Of a stretch of 64,000 nucleotides of DNA, positions 25,263-32,700 are shown in pieces. The stretch lies in contig JAJDUC010000074.1 in NCBI GenBank assembly GCA_022826865.1, forward strand, positions 45,989-109,988, given 5' to 3'. A program made the position numbers and the translations under genes. The stretch comes from Anaerolineae bacterium. GTDB taxonomy: Bacteria > Chloroflexota > Anaerolineae > Aggregatilineales > Phototrophicaceae. Numbering within the stretch: position 1 is the stretch's first letter; each line of letters starts with the position of its first letter. Below the pieces are notes generated by a model that worked only from the letters and a program-made list of their open reading frames with translations, was not told the DNA's origin and ran no database searches.

Positions 25263-25290
25263 TTGACCTCTACACTGTTTCGATAGTGTA
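25263..25290 (+). promoter_or_regulatory. Putative nrdJ promoter with palindromic operator
   Basis: TTGACC at 25263-25268 resembles a -35. It is followed by TACACT-N8-AGTGTA (25271-25290), a perfect 6-bp inverted repeat whose half-sites resemble those of NrdR boxes (ACACT..AGTGT), though the spacer is two bases longer than the usual box. Confidence 0.35.
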
Positions 25291-25517
25291 CATCAGCGTA
25301 TGGCAAGGGATTTCAAACAGAAATCTGCGAAAACAACAAGGCGGCATAGAAAGAAAAATGTTATAAGAAAGTAGTCGCTTTTGCATCAAAATAACTTGCC
25401 AAAATTTTCGACAACAGTTTGTTTCTGCGCCCGTCTTCGCGCCCCGTCTCGCTTCGGAGCGGGCGCAAAGACCGCCGTCAGCGACCTCGCAAGCAGCCAA
25501 GTCAGGATACTAGCGTC

Positions 25518-28055
25518 ATGATTCAGTCCCAGGCGACCACCAGCACATTGCACGAACTCGGTTACAAGATTTTCCTCGACCGATATGCGCAGAAGGACAT
25601 GACGCGGGCCAGCCTTGCGGTTGGCGACACGGTCATTGTGGTTGTCAATGCCAAGACCGGTCAGCGCGAAGTCGGTCGGGTGCTGTCGCTGGATCTGCCG
25701 CGGGTCACGGTCAGCCTTTTGGATGGCGAGACAGTCGTGCGCGATCTTGAGCATGTGGACAAGCCGATTGAAACCGAGCCGGCGCAAATGATGACGCGGG
25801 TGGCGCGCGGGGTCGCCGCCACCGAAAACGGACATGTGAAACAAGAGGAATGGTCAGAAAAATTCCGCTGGCTGCTTGATGACTGGAAGTTCGTCCCGGG
25901 CGGGCGCATCCTCACCGCCGCCGGCACCGACCAGGACCTCACCTACTACAACTGCTATGTGATTCCGTCGCCGCAGGATTCGCGCGAGGGGATTATGACG
26001 ACATTGACCCAGATGACCGAGATCATGTCTCGCGGGGGCGGGGTCGGCATCAACCTGTCGACACTGCGACCGCGCCACGCCTATGTGAAGGGCGTCAATG
26101 GCCGGTCGAGCGGCGCGGTATCCTGGGGCGGGCTGTACAGCTTTGTGACGGGATTGATCGAGCAGGGCGGCAGCCGCCGCGGCGCGCTGATGCTGATCCT
26201 CAACGACTGGCATCCCGATGTCTTCAGTTTTATCAACAGCAAGCGGCAGTCGGGCAAGATCACCAACGCCAATATCAGCGTCGGCGTCTCCGACAAATTG
26301 ATGGATGCGGTTAAAGCCGATGGGGATTGGGAGTTGGCTTTTCCCGATACACGCGACCCGGATTATGACAGCCTGTGGGACGGTGATCTGGATACCTGGG
26401 TCGCGGCCGGGCGCAAGGTCATCACCTACAGGACGATCAAAGCGCGCGAGCTTTGGGACGCCATTATTGAAAGCGCCTGGGCCAGCGCGGAACCGGGCGT
26501 CTGGTTCCGGGAGCGCAGCAACAAGCTGGCGAACAGTTGGTATTTCAACCCGCAAATCTGCACCAACCCTTGCGGCGAACAGCCGCTGGGCGCCTTTTCC
26601 GTTTGCAACCTGGGCGCCATCAACTTGTCGCGCTTTTATGACGAGACCAATCACGATGTCGCCTGGGCGGAGCTGCGGCGCACGGTCGCCTATTCCACGC
26701 GCTTCCTCGACAATGTCATCGATACAACCCCTTATTTCTTCCAGGAAAACAAAGACGTGCAGCTATCGGAGCGGCGAGTCGGCCTGGGAACGATGGGGAT
26801 CGCCGAATTGATGCTGAAGCTCGGCGTGCGTTATGGCAGCGACGAGTCCGTGACGTTCATAGACGAGATTTATCGGACCATCGCCGTCACCGCCTACGAG
26901 ACCTCGAGCGAACTGGCGCTGGAAAAAGGCTCTTTCCCCATGTTTGACGCCGAGAAATTCCTAGAAAGCGGCTTCATGCGCGCGATGCCTGAGGACCTGT
27001 GCGAGAAAATCCGCCTGGATGGCATCCGCAACGTCACCTTGCTGACGCAGGCGCCAACCGGTACGACCGGCACGATGGTCAATACATCGACCGGCGTCGA
27101 GCCGTTTTTCTCCTGGGTCTATTACCGCAAGAGCCGGCTGGGATTGCACGAGGAGCATGTGCCGATCGTCAAAGACTGGTTTGAGGCGCATCCTGAGGCC
27201 GAGGCGCTGCCGGACCATTTTGTCACCGCGATGGACCTGACGCCGCGGGAGCATGTCAAGGTGCAGGGCGCCTTCCAGCGCTGGATTGACAGCGCCATTT
27301 CCAAGACTTGCAATGTGCCGCAGGACTACTCGGTCGAACAAGTCAGCGAATTGTATCAGTATATGTACGAGCTCGGCTGCAAGGGCGGCACCATCTACCG
27401 CGATGGCAGCCGAGACGAACAAGTGCTGATGCTCAAAGGCGACGAGCGCGCCGAGAGCGAAATGGAAGATCTCAAGTCTGCTGAAGACACCGAACCGGCC
27501 ACGACGCCGCATCATGTGTATCCTCGGCCGGATATCCTGCAGGGCCGAACCGTAAAGACGCAGACTCCGTTTGGTACAGCATACATCACGATCAACCACG
27601 ATGAGCAGGAAAATCCCTTTGAAGTTTTTATCGCCATTGCCAAGGCGGGCACGGACATTCAAGCCGATGCCGAGAGCCTGGGGCGGATGATCTCTTTGCA
27701 ATTGCGCACGACCGCGCCGCACAATCGCCGCGATATGCTCAAATTGATCATTGAGCAACTCCAGGATATTGGCGGCGCGCGCCCGATCGGCTTCGGACCG
27801 AAGCGCGTGCTGTCTTTGCCCGATGCGGTGGCGCGTGTCCTGCAGATCGAATTCTTCCCGGACGAAGCCCCGCAGCAACTGAATTTGCCGATTGAGCCGG
27901 GCGGCGCTAGCGCCGGCGCGGCGGATAGCGATGGCGGCACGACGATCAATTCCTCGATATCCGGCGCGGACATGTGCCCGGCTTGTGGAACGATCACGTT
28001 AATCCGGGCGGAGAACTGCCGCAAGTGCTTGACATGCGGCTATAGCGAGTGCTGA
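25518..28055 (+). CDS. nrdJ: Adenosylcobalamin-dependent (class II) ribonucleotide reductase
   Basis: An 845-residue class II RNR that reduces ribonucleotides with a B12-generated thiyl radical. The redox Cys pair is C146 (YYNCYVIPSP) and C363 (FSVCNLGAINL); the thiyl Cys is C352 in N350-P-C-G-E354. The 11-residue spacing of C352 and C363 is as expected. APTGTTGTM is the phosphate-binding block. The C-terminus ends in a CxxC..CxxCxxC cluster (CPACG, CRKCLTCG) plus a final Cys for re-reduction. Unusually, about 50 residues (about 30-85), predicted beta-rich, separate the RYAQKD motif from EPAQMMTRVARG, where other NrdJ proteins have a few. ATG at 25518 was chosen over an in-frame start at 25419 because AGGA precedes it and homology begins after it. 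Confidence 0.95.
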   Translation: MIQSQATTSTLHELGYKIFLDRYAQKDMTRASLAVGDTVIVVVNAKTGQREVGRVLSLDLPRVTVSLLDGETVVRDLEHVDKPIETEPAQMMTRVARGVAATENGHVKQEEWSEKFRWLLDDWKFVPGGRILTAAGTDQDLTYYNCYVIPSPQDSREGIMTTLTQMTEIMSRGGGVGINLSTLRPRHAYVKGVNGRSSGAVSWGGLYSFVTGLIEQGGSRRGALMLILNDWHPDVFSFINSKRQSGKITNANISVGVSDKLMDAVKADGDWELAFPDTRDPDYDSLWDGDLDTWVAAGRKVITYRTIKARELWDAIIESAWASAEPGVWFRERSNKLANSWYFNPQICTNPCGEQPLGAFSVCNLGAINLSRFYDETNHDVAWAELRRTVAYSTRFLDNVIDTTPYFFQENKDVQLSERRVGLGTMGIAELMLKLGVRYGSDESVTFIDEIYRTIAVTAYETSSELALEKGSFPMFDAEKFLESGFMRAMPEDLCEKIRLDGIRNVTLLTQAPTGTTGTMVNTSTGVEPFFSWVYYRKSRLGLHEEHVPIVKDWFEAHPEAEALPDHFVTAMDLTPREHVKVQGAFQRWIDSAISKTCNVPQDYSVEQVSELYQYMYELGCKGGTIYRDGSRDEQVLMLKGDERAESEMEDLKSAEDTEPATTPHHVYPRPDILQGRTVKTQTPFGTAYITINHDEQENPFEVFIAIAKAGTDIQADAESLGRMISLQLRTTAPHNRRDMLKLIIEQLQDIGGARPIGFGPKRVLSLPDAVARVLQIEFFPDEAPQQLNLPIEPGGASAGAADSDGGTTINSSISGADMCPACGTITLIRAENCRKCLTCGYSEC

Positions 28056-28233
28056 GGCGCCGCTACCCGCGCTGGTTTCATGATGCCGCGCGCCAAAAGG
28101 CTGGCAGGAGGCGAGCCTGCGCATGCCGCCGCTCGCCCGATAAGCGACCGCCGCTTTTAGCAATTTCAACAGCGCAGCTATTTTACCCACATAGAGGCAA
28201 GCGCAATTGGTCCCCAATGCAAATGGGCCGCGG

Positions 28234-28854
28234 ATGAGCCGTCTCCTCAGAATCTGTCTGCTGCTTTTCGCGGCCGCCCTGCTCTATTTCAGCGCCTTCA
28301 TCGCCGTCATCCATCTTAGCGGCGGGATCGACAGTTCAGCGGAAGCCGATGTCATCATTGTGCTGGGCGCGGGATTGCACCGTGATGGTCGGCCCGGCCG
28401 GGCTCTGACCCGCCGCAGCCAACAGGCGGCATCGCTCTGGCAGGAAGACCGCGCGCCTTTGGTTTTGTGCACAGGCGGGCAAGCCGAATATTATCCCAGG
28501 ACGGAAGCCTCCGTCTGTCGCGAGATTCTGCTCGCGCAAGGATTGCCCGAGAGCGCGATCCTGCTGGAAGAGCGAAGCCGCAGCACAGAAGAGAACGCCA
28601 TTTATAGCCGGCAAATACTCGACGAAATCGGACTTAAGCGCGTTGTCCTGGTTAGCGACAGCTATCATATGCTGCGCGCGGGCTGGCTATTTCGTCAACA
28701 AGGCATAGAGCCACACACCAGCCCCGTGCCCGCCAGCCGCATGCGTCATCCGCTGGAATATCCGCGCGCGCTTCTGCGTGAATTAATCGCTTTTCATTGG
28801 CAATTCTTCAAGGAAATCTTTCAAATCCCGTTGACACATATCAGCGGCATTTGA
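28234..28854 (+). CDS. DUF218/YdcF-ElyC family membrane-anchored protein
   Basis: A 206-residue protein with an N-terminal signal-anchor (ICLLLFAAALLYFSAFIAVI) and a DUF218 domain: ADVIIVLGAGLHRDGRPG, CTGGQAE, LEERSRSTEENAIYS and LVSDSYHMLRA. Family members such as ElyC and SanA are envelope-associated and have been linked to peptidoglycan or polysaccharide precursors, but the reaction is not established. It lies 178 bp after nrdJ; that gap shows nothing recognisable. A second DUF218 protein is at 58290. Confidence 0.85.
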   Translation: MSRLLRICLLLFAAALLYFSAFIAVIHLSGGIDSSAEADVIIVLGAGLHRDGRPGRALTRRSQQAASLWQEDRAPLVLCTGGQAEYYPRTEASVCREILLAQGLPESAILLEERSRSTEENAIYSRQILDEIGLKRVVLVSDSYHMLRAGWLFRQQGIEPHTSPVPASRMRHPLEYPRALLRELIAFHWQFFKEIFQIPLTHISGI

Positions 28855-28908
28855 TATGAAAGCGTCTTGCTGCGGTCCCCGGGCCGGGCATGGCCGCCCG
28901 CATTGCAC

Positions 28909-28914
28909 TATAAT
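28909..28914 (+). promoter_or_regulatory. Promoter -10 (TATAAT) for the LysM gene
   Basis: A perfect TATAAT 50 bases before the ATG at 28964; no convincing -35. Confidence 0.4.
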
Positions 28915-28963
28915 CCTCTTAGATTGGGATGCCGCCCGTTGACTTGAGAATAGCGGAACGATC

Positions 28964-29821
28964 ATGCCGTTTATGAACCGCCGGGCTCGCCTTTGCCTTG
29001 GAGTGATTCTCGCCGCAGTCATTCTGTGGCTGATGCCGCTTTGGGTCAACGCGGACGAGGTCTGGTATCGCGTGCGGACGGGCGACAGCATTCAATCCAT
29101 CGCCGCGCGCTTCGGCGTCAGGTCCGATGCGATCAGGCAGTTGAACGGACTGACGGCGGCCAGCCCCATTGCGCCGGGACAGATTTTGCGTGTGCCGCTT
29201 CCCGAAGCGCTGCCCGCGGCGGCGCAGTCTGAGCCGAGCCAGGATCTCGACAGGACGCATACTGTTCGGCCCGGCGAAACATTGCAGACGATCGGGCAGC
29301 GCTACGGCGTCGACTGGCTTGCTTTGGCGCGCGCCAACAATATGTCGAATCCCAATCTGATCCATGTCGGGCAGGTAATCGTCTTGCCGTCTTCAGCGCG
29401 GCTGGACGAGGCTTCGGCTGCCCGGGCCGCCGCGGACAGCGTCGCCCCCGTCCGGACGATGCGCAGCGCCAAGGCCGGCCGGCAATACCGCCTGCATGTG
29501 GCGCAATATGGCGATGACCTCAATCGCATCGCGCAGACCTATGGCATAAGCGCCTTTGACATCTCGAATCTCAATGGATTTCGCGGCGATGCGCGCCTCT
29601 ACCTGGGCGATCTTGTCTTGCTGCCGCAAAGCGCTGTGGCGGCGCCGGCGCTGCGCAGTTTTTCGGCGTCCGACGGCTTGAGGCAACATGTTGTAGAGCC
29701 CGGCGAGACAGTGGCGCTTATTGCCGCGCGCTACGGGCGCAGCATCGCTGAAATTGCCGCCGCGAATAACCTGCTCAATCCCGACAGAATCGAAGTCGGG
29801 CAGGTTCTGATCATCCCCTAG
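28964..29821 (+). CDS. Secreted protein with four LysM domains
   Basis: A 285-residue exported protein. A signal peptide (LCLGVILAAVILWLMPLWVNA, cleavage near residue 31) precedes four LysM repeats: VRTGDSIQSIAARFGV, VRPGETLQTIGQRYGV, VAQYGDDLNRIAQTYGI and VEPGETVALIAARYGR. Each ends in the typical GQxLxxP or GDLVLLP strand. LysM domains bind GlcNAc-containing glycans such as peptidoglycan. There is no catalytic domain, so it is probably a wall-binding adaptor. The arginase-family gene follows after 9 bp. Confidence 0.92.
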   Translation: MPFMNRRARLCLGVILAAVILWLMPLWVNADEVWYRVRTGDSIQSIAARFGVRSDAIRQLNGLTAASPIAPGQILRVPLPEALPAAAQSEPSQDLDRTHTVRPGETLQTIGQRYGVDWLALARANNMSNPNLIHVGQVIVLPSSARLDEASAARAAADSVAPVRTMRSAKAGRQYRLHVAQYGDDLNRIAQTYGISAFDISNLNGFRGDARLYLGDLVLLPQSAVAAPALRSFSASDGLRQHVVEPGETVALIAARYGRSIAEIAAANNLLNPDRIEVGQVLIIP

Positions 29822-29830
29822 GAGAAAGCG

Positions 29831-30610
29831 ATGCCCAATTACATCTGTATCGGCGTGCCCTATTACCTGGGCGAAGCCCGAGCGGAACGGCAAGAAGTCG
29901 AGGCGCTGCGCCGCAGCGGCATCGCCGCTGAGCTCGGGGCCGATTGGCTGACGATCGCGCCAGATTTCGCCGGTGCCGCTGACCCGGTTGTGGCGGTCAA
30001 CCAAGCCTTGGCGCAGGCCATCCAGGCGCATGCCGACAAGACGCCGGTGGTATTCGCCAACGACTGCGCCAGTTGCCTGGGCATGATGAAGGGTTTGGAA
30101 GCGAAGTCGCCGGCGATCCTCTGGTACGACTCCCATGGAGACTTCAACACGCCGGAAACGACACCGAGCGGTTTCCTGGGCGGGATGCCCCTGGCGGCGC
30201 TGGTCGGGCGCGGCAACCAGCGCCTGATGCGCGGCTTGGACCTGGAGCCGGTCTCCGAAGCTGATGTCATCATCAGCGATGTTCGCAATCTCGATCCGGA
30301 AGAAGGCGTCATGCTGCGCGGCAGCGAAGTGTCCATCTATGAAACGCTGGATGCGCTGGATGCGGCGCCGTTCCCGGATAAGCCGCTATACATTCATTTT
30401 GATACCGATGTGGTTGACTGCGCCGAGATGCCGGCAATGAGTTATCCCGAACCGGGCGGACCGAGCCTTGCCGAGAGCATTGTGTCGCTAAAGAGATCCC
30501 TGCGCCGAGGAAAAGTCGCCGGGGTCTTGTTCAGCTTGTGGAATGGCGCGCTGGAAGGCAGCGATGAAGCGCAGGAAGCGACCCTCGAGCTCATCCGCGC
30601 CTTGCGTTAA
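29831..30610 (+). CDS. Arginase/agmatinase-family hydrolase, variant metal site
   Basis: A 259-residue ureohydrolase-fold protein. The Mn-binding blocks are D100-S-H102-G-D104-F and HF-D191-T-D193-VVD196, as in arginase, agmatinase and formiminoglutamase. The first metal ligand, normally His in GGDHS, is replaced: the segment reads NDC79ASCLGMMKGL. Such Cys variants occur in a subset of arginase-like proteins, I believe, but specificity cannot be assigned. It follows the LysM gene by 9 bp; no arginine-pathway gene is nearby. Confidence 0.8.
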   Translation: MPNYICIGVPYYLGEARAERQEVEALRRSGIAAELGADWLTIAPDFAGAADPVVAVNQALAQAIQAHADKTPVVFANDCASCLGMMKGLEAKSPAILWYDSHGDFNTPETTPSGFLGGMPLAALVGRGNQRLMRGLDLEPVSEADVIISDVRNLDPEEGVMLRGSEVSIYETLDALDAAPFPDKPLYIHFDTDVVDCAEMPAMSYPEPGGPSLAESIVSLKRSLRRGKVAGVLFSLWNGALEGSDEAQEATLELIRALR

Positions 30611-30756
30611 GACGGTTTGCGCCGTCCCGTTGATTGGAAAACAAGATTCGTCTCAATATCGCTTGCGCAGATTATCTAATCAGCCTACCCTCAGTGTTGG
30701 CGAACAGTACGTCGCTGTTGTTGTGTTTATTGACATCGTTTTGGAGCTAAAGTCGT

Positions 30757-31086
30757 TTGTATACAGACAATGAAATCCTGTTCCCGCATTATGCGATTCC
30801 GGCATTGCGCAATACCCGCGGCGGCGAATGGAAGCAATTGATCGACAGTCTGGCGGCCAAGAAAGAGACCAGCGTCGAAGTCATCGCTCTGATGTCATTG
30901 ATGATAGAGCTAAATGGTTGCCTGCCCTGCGAAACGGACAGTTATCGCGCGATGCGGGGCTGCACAGCCTGCGCGCAGCAAACCTTGCGCCGTTTCAAGG
31001 GCAGTGATGAAGAATTGATTGCGCTCTATAAGGAAGCGGTGGCCAAATTTAGCGCATCGGATATCGCCTTCGCCAAGGGAGCGTAG
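30757..31086 (+). CDS. Small Cys-rich conserved hypothetical protein
   Basis: A 109-residue protein, mostly helical, with a central pair of cysteine motifs: LNGCLPCETDSYRAMRGC and TACAQQ (two CxxC-like sites). The pattern of an LNGCxxCxxxSYRAMRGC helix recalls AhpD/carboxymuconolactone-decarboxylase-like folds, but the match is too weak to name. Translation is taken from a TTG at 30757 because GGAG lies 10 bases upstream and no in-frame ATG precedes the conserved part. The 146 bp upstream shows a small GACGG..CCGTC hairpin only. Confidence 0.65.
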   Translation: MYTDNEILFPHYAIPALRNTRGGEWKQLIDSLAAKKETSVEVIALMSLMIELNGCLPCETDSYRAMRGCTACAQQTLRRFKGSDEELIALYKEAVAKFSASDIAFAKGA

Positions 31087-31161
31087 CGCCCCTTTCAGGG
31101 CAATCGCATCAAATTTAAATTGCGCCGATAAATGACAATTTCCCCTCAAATTATGTAATCC

Positions 31162-31233
31162 GTAGGGGCGTTTCGCTGAAACGCCCACAATTTGCAGGCC
31201 ATTTTCAACGGGCGTCTCACGAGACGCCCCTAC
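31162..31233. repeat. MITE-like inverted-repeat element, copy 2
   Basis: A 72-bp element bounded by exact 10-bp terminal inverted repeats, GTAGGGGCGT and ACGCCCCTAC. Each end also folds on itself: GGGCGTTTC-GCT-GAAACGCCC (31166-31186) and GGGCGTCTC-AC-GAGACGCCC (31210-31229). It occupies the gap between the Cys-rich gene and infC and shares its ends with the element at 14095-14194. Confidence 0.75.
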
Positions 31234-31307
31234 ACTTCCGCAATTTTCGTAGCGAACCGCTCATTTTGATTTTGATGCGATTGCCCTGGCGCCCCTTTGA
31301 CTTGCAG

Positions 31308-31336
31308 TTGACAAACATCAAGAGCGCGTGTTAAAC
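31308..31336 (+). promoter_or_regulatory. Promoter for infC-rpmI-rplT
   Basis: A consensus -35 TTGACA (31308-31313) is followed after 17 bases by TTAAAC (31331-31336). Transcription would start near 31343, about 42 bases before the chosen infC start. Confidence 0.65.
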
Positions 31337-31384
31337 TCTCACCCGTGTGGCAATACAGGCTGCGCGGACGAAAGGCGTTTACAC

Positions 31385-31948
31385 TTGCGAAAAGGTCGTG
31401 TTGCGATAGCAACTTCAGCACACAGGATAAATGGGAACATTCGCGGTGTGCGGGAAGTCCGTCTCATCGACGACACCAATACCAATATTGGCGTGGTAGG
31501 AATTGACTACGCGCAAAATCGAGCTGACGATGTCGGTTTGGACCTGGTTGAAGTTGCGCCGAATGCGTCGCCGCCGGTGTGTCGAATCATGGATTACGGC
31601 AAGTTTCAGTACGAGCAGCGGCGGAAGGAACGCAAATCGAAGAAGAATCAGATCAAGGTCACCGTCAAAGAGATACAGCTGCGCCCCAAGACGGATGAAT
31701 ATCATTTGCGCTTCGATATCAAGCGCGCGGAAAAATGGTTGCAAGAAGGCAAGAAGGTCAAGTTCCGGGTGCGCTTCCGTGGGCGCGAGATAACGCACCA
31801 GCACATCGGGCGCGATCGCTTAAGCAAGATCGAAGAGGAATTGAAGGAAGTCGGCCTGGTGGAGCAGCGCCCCAACATGGAAGGCCGCGACATGCTCATG
31901 ATATTGGCGCCGGTCAAGGATGCCAGGCAAGGTTTGGAGAAGCAATAG
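31385..31948 (+). CDS. infC: Translation initiation factor IF-3
   Basis: A 187-residue IF-3. The N-terminal domain has HRINGNIRGVREVRLIDD and DLVEVAPNASPPVCRIMDYGK; the C-terminal domain has KEIQLRPKTDEYHLRFDIKRA and VKFRVRFRGREITHQHIG, all family signatures. No in-frame ATG fits: the upstream ATG-like start at 31328 lies before the likely transcription start. TTG at 31385 has AAAGGCG 7 bases upstream; an ATA at 31406 preceded by AAAGGT is an alternative, as rare starts such as AUU are used in infC for autoregulation. rpmI starts within the stop codon. Confidence 0.93.
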   Translation: MRKGRVAIATSAHRINGNIRGVREVRLIDDTNTNIGVVGIDYAQNRADDVGLDLVEVAPNASPPVCRIMDYGKFQYEQRRKERKSKKNQIKVTVKEIQLRPKTDEYHLRFDIKRAEKWLQEGKKVKFRVRFRGREITHQHIGRDRLSKIEEELKEVGLVEQRPNMEGRDMLMILAPVKDARQGLEKQ

Positions 31949-32199
31949 TGCCGCGCAAGAAGAAGACGAAGAAGTACAAGCTCAAGACGCACAAGGCGAC
32001 TGCCAAGCGTTTTCGCATGACGGCCACCGGCAAGATCGTGCGGACGAAAGGCGGCAAGAGCCATCTACGCCGGCGCTCGGCAAAGCGCGTCAAGCGCCAA
32101 TGGGACAAGAGAATGGAAGTCGGCGAGAAGGCGATGAAGCGCCGCATTCGACGCCTCGCCCCGTATCTGGGACGTTATAAGGCGAATCCGCCGGCCTAA
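31948..32199 (+). CDS. rpmI: Ribosomal protein L35
   Basis: An 83-residue L35. The core KLKTHKATAKRFRMTATGKIVR and GKSHLRRRSAKRVK is unmistakable. It begins with a GTG that shares its G with the infC stop (TAGTG), giving tight coupling. It is longer than the usual 64-66 residues owing to a basic N-terminal PRKKKTKKY extension and a C-terminal tail after RRLAPYLG. Confidence 0.92.
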   Translation: MPRKKKTKKYKLKTHKATAKRFRMTATGKIVRTKGGKSHLRRRSAKRVKRQWDKRMEVGEKAMKRRIRRLAPYLGRYKANPPA

Positions 32200-32225
32200 G
32201 AGCATGACCAGCGCTTAAACAAGAA

Positions 32226-32250
32226 GGCCCGGCGCCAGTCGCAGCCGGGT
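32226..32250 (+). promoter_or_regulatory. Hairpin between rpmI and rplT
   Basis: GCCCGGC and GCCGGGT pair across a 10-base loop, followed by CTTTC. It could be a partial attenuator or part of an L20 autoregulatory site; there is no U-run long enough for a full terminator. Confidence 0.3.
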
Positions 32251-32272
32251 CTTTCATGTACGGAGAAAGCAA

Positions 32273-32626
32273 ATGGCAAGAACAAAGACCGGTTTCGTCA
32301 GACGCCGCCGGCACAAGAAAGTGCTCAAGATGACCAAGGGTCAATGGGGCACGCGCAGCAAAAATTTCAAACGCGCCAACGAAGCAATGATGCGCAGCCT
32401 TTGGTATGCCTATCGCGACCGCCGGCAGCGGCGCCGGCAGTTGCGCCGCCTCTGGATTCAGCGCATCAACGCCGCCGCCCGCGTCAATGGTATGAAATAC
32501 AGCCAGTTGATCCACGGCTTGAAGCGCGCCGGCATTGAGTTGGATCGCAAAAGCCTGGCGGGCCTCGCCATTCATGATGGGGAGACCTTCGGCAAAATCG
32601 TGGATGTGGCGAGACAAAGCCTGTAA
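32273..32626 (+). CDS. rplT: Ribosomal protein L20
   Basis: A 117-residue L20 of normal length. It starts MARTKTGFVRRRRHKKVLK and contains RSLWYAYRDRRQRRRQLRRLW, INAAARVNGMKYSQLIHGLK and an intact C-terminal domain. GGAG lies 8 bases before the ATG. L20 is essential for early 50S assembly and often represses its own operon. The infC-rpmI-rplT order is the universal one; a hairpin terminator follows. Confidence 0.98.
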   Translation: MARTKTGFVRRRRHKKVLKMTKGQWGTRSKNFKRANEAMMRSLWYAYRDRRQRRRQLRRLWIQRINAAARVNGMKYSQLIHGLKRAGIELDRKSLAGLAIHDGETFGKIVDVARQSL

Positions 32627-32654
32627 AGCCAGTGCTGGGACAAACGGAATTGAC

Positions 32655-32678
32655 AAAGGGTCGGATAGTCGACCCTTT
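32655..32678 (+). terminator. Hairpin terminator after rplT
   Basis: AAAGGGTCG and CGACCCTTT form a perfect 9-bp stem with a 6-base loop, followed by CTTC. The T-run is within the stem, so it may act in both directions or only partially. Confidence 0.6.
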
Positions 32679-32700
32679 CTTCGGCTTGTGAAGGTGAACG

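Larger units (their letters stand above)
25159..25517 (+). other. 360-bp region between ftsZ and nrdJ
   Basis: Holds the ftsZ terminator, a TTGACC box overlapping a TACACT-N8-AGTGTA palindrome, and a leader of about 220 bases before nrdJ that contains a GC-rich hairpin (GCGCCCG near 25427 pairing with CGGGCGC near 25458). No gene and no recognisable cobalamin-riboswitch B12 box was found. Confidence 0.6.

Noticed and set aside
25295..25517. Cobalamin riboswitch in the long leader of the B12-dependent RNR gene
   Set aside because: The leader is long and has a GC-rich hairpin, but no B12-box-like conserved core could be found by eye; a covariance-model search would decide.
26961..27878. 305-residue open frame antisense to nrdJ
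   Set aside because: nrdJ covers the region with all catalytic motifs; the antisense translation has low-complexity, Arg/His-rich composition.
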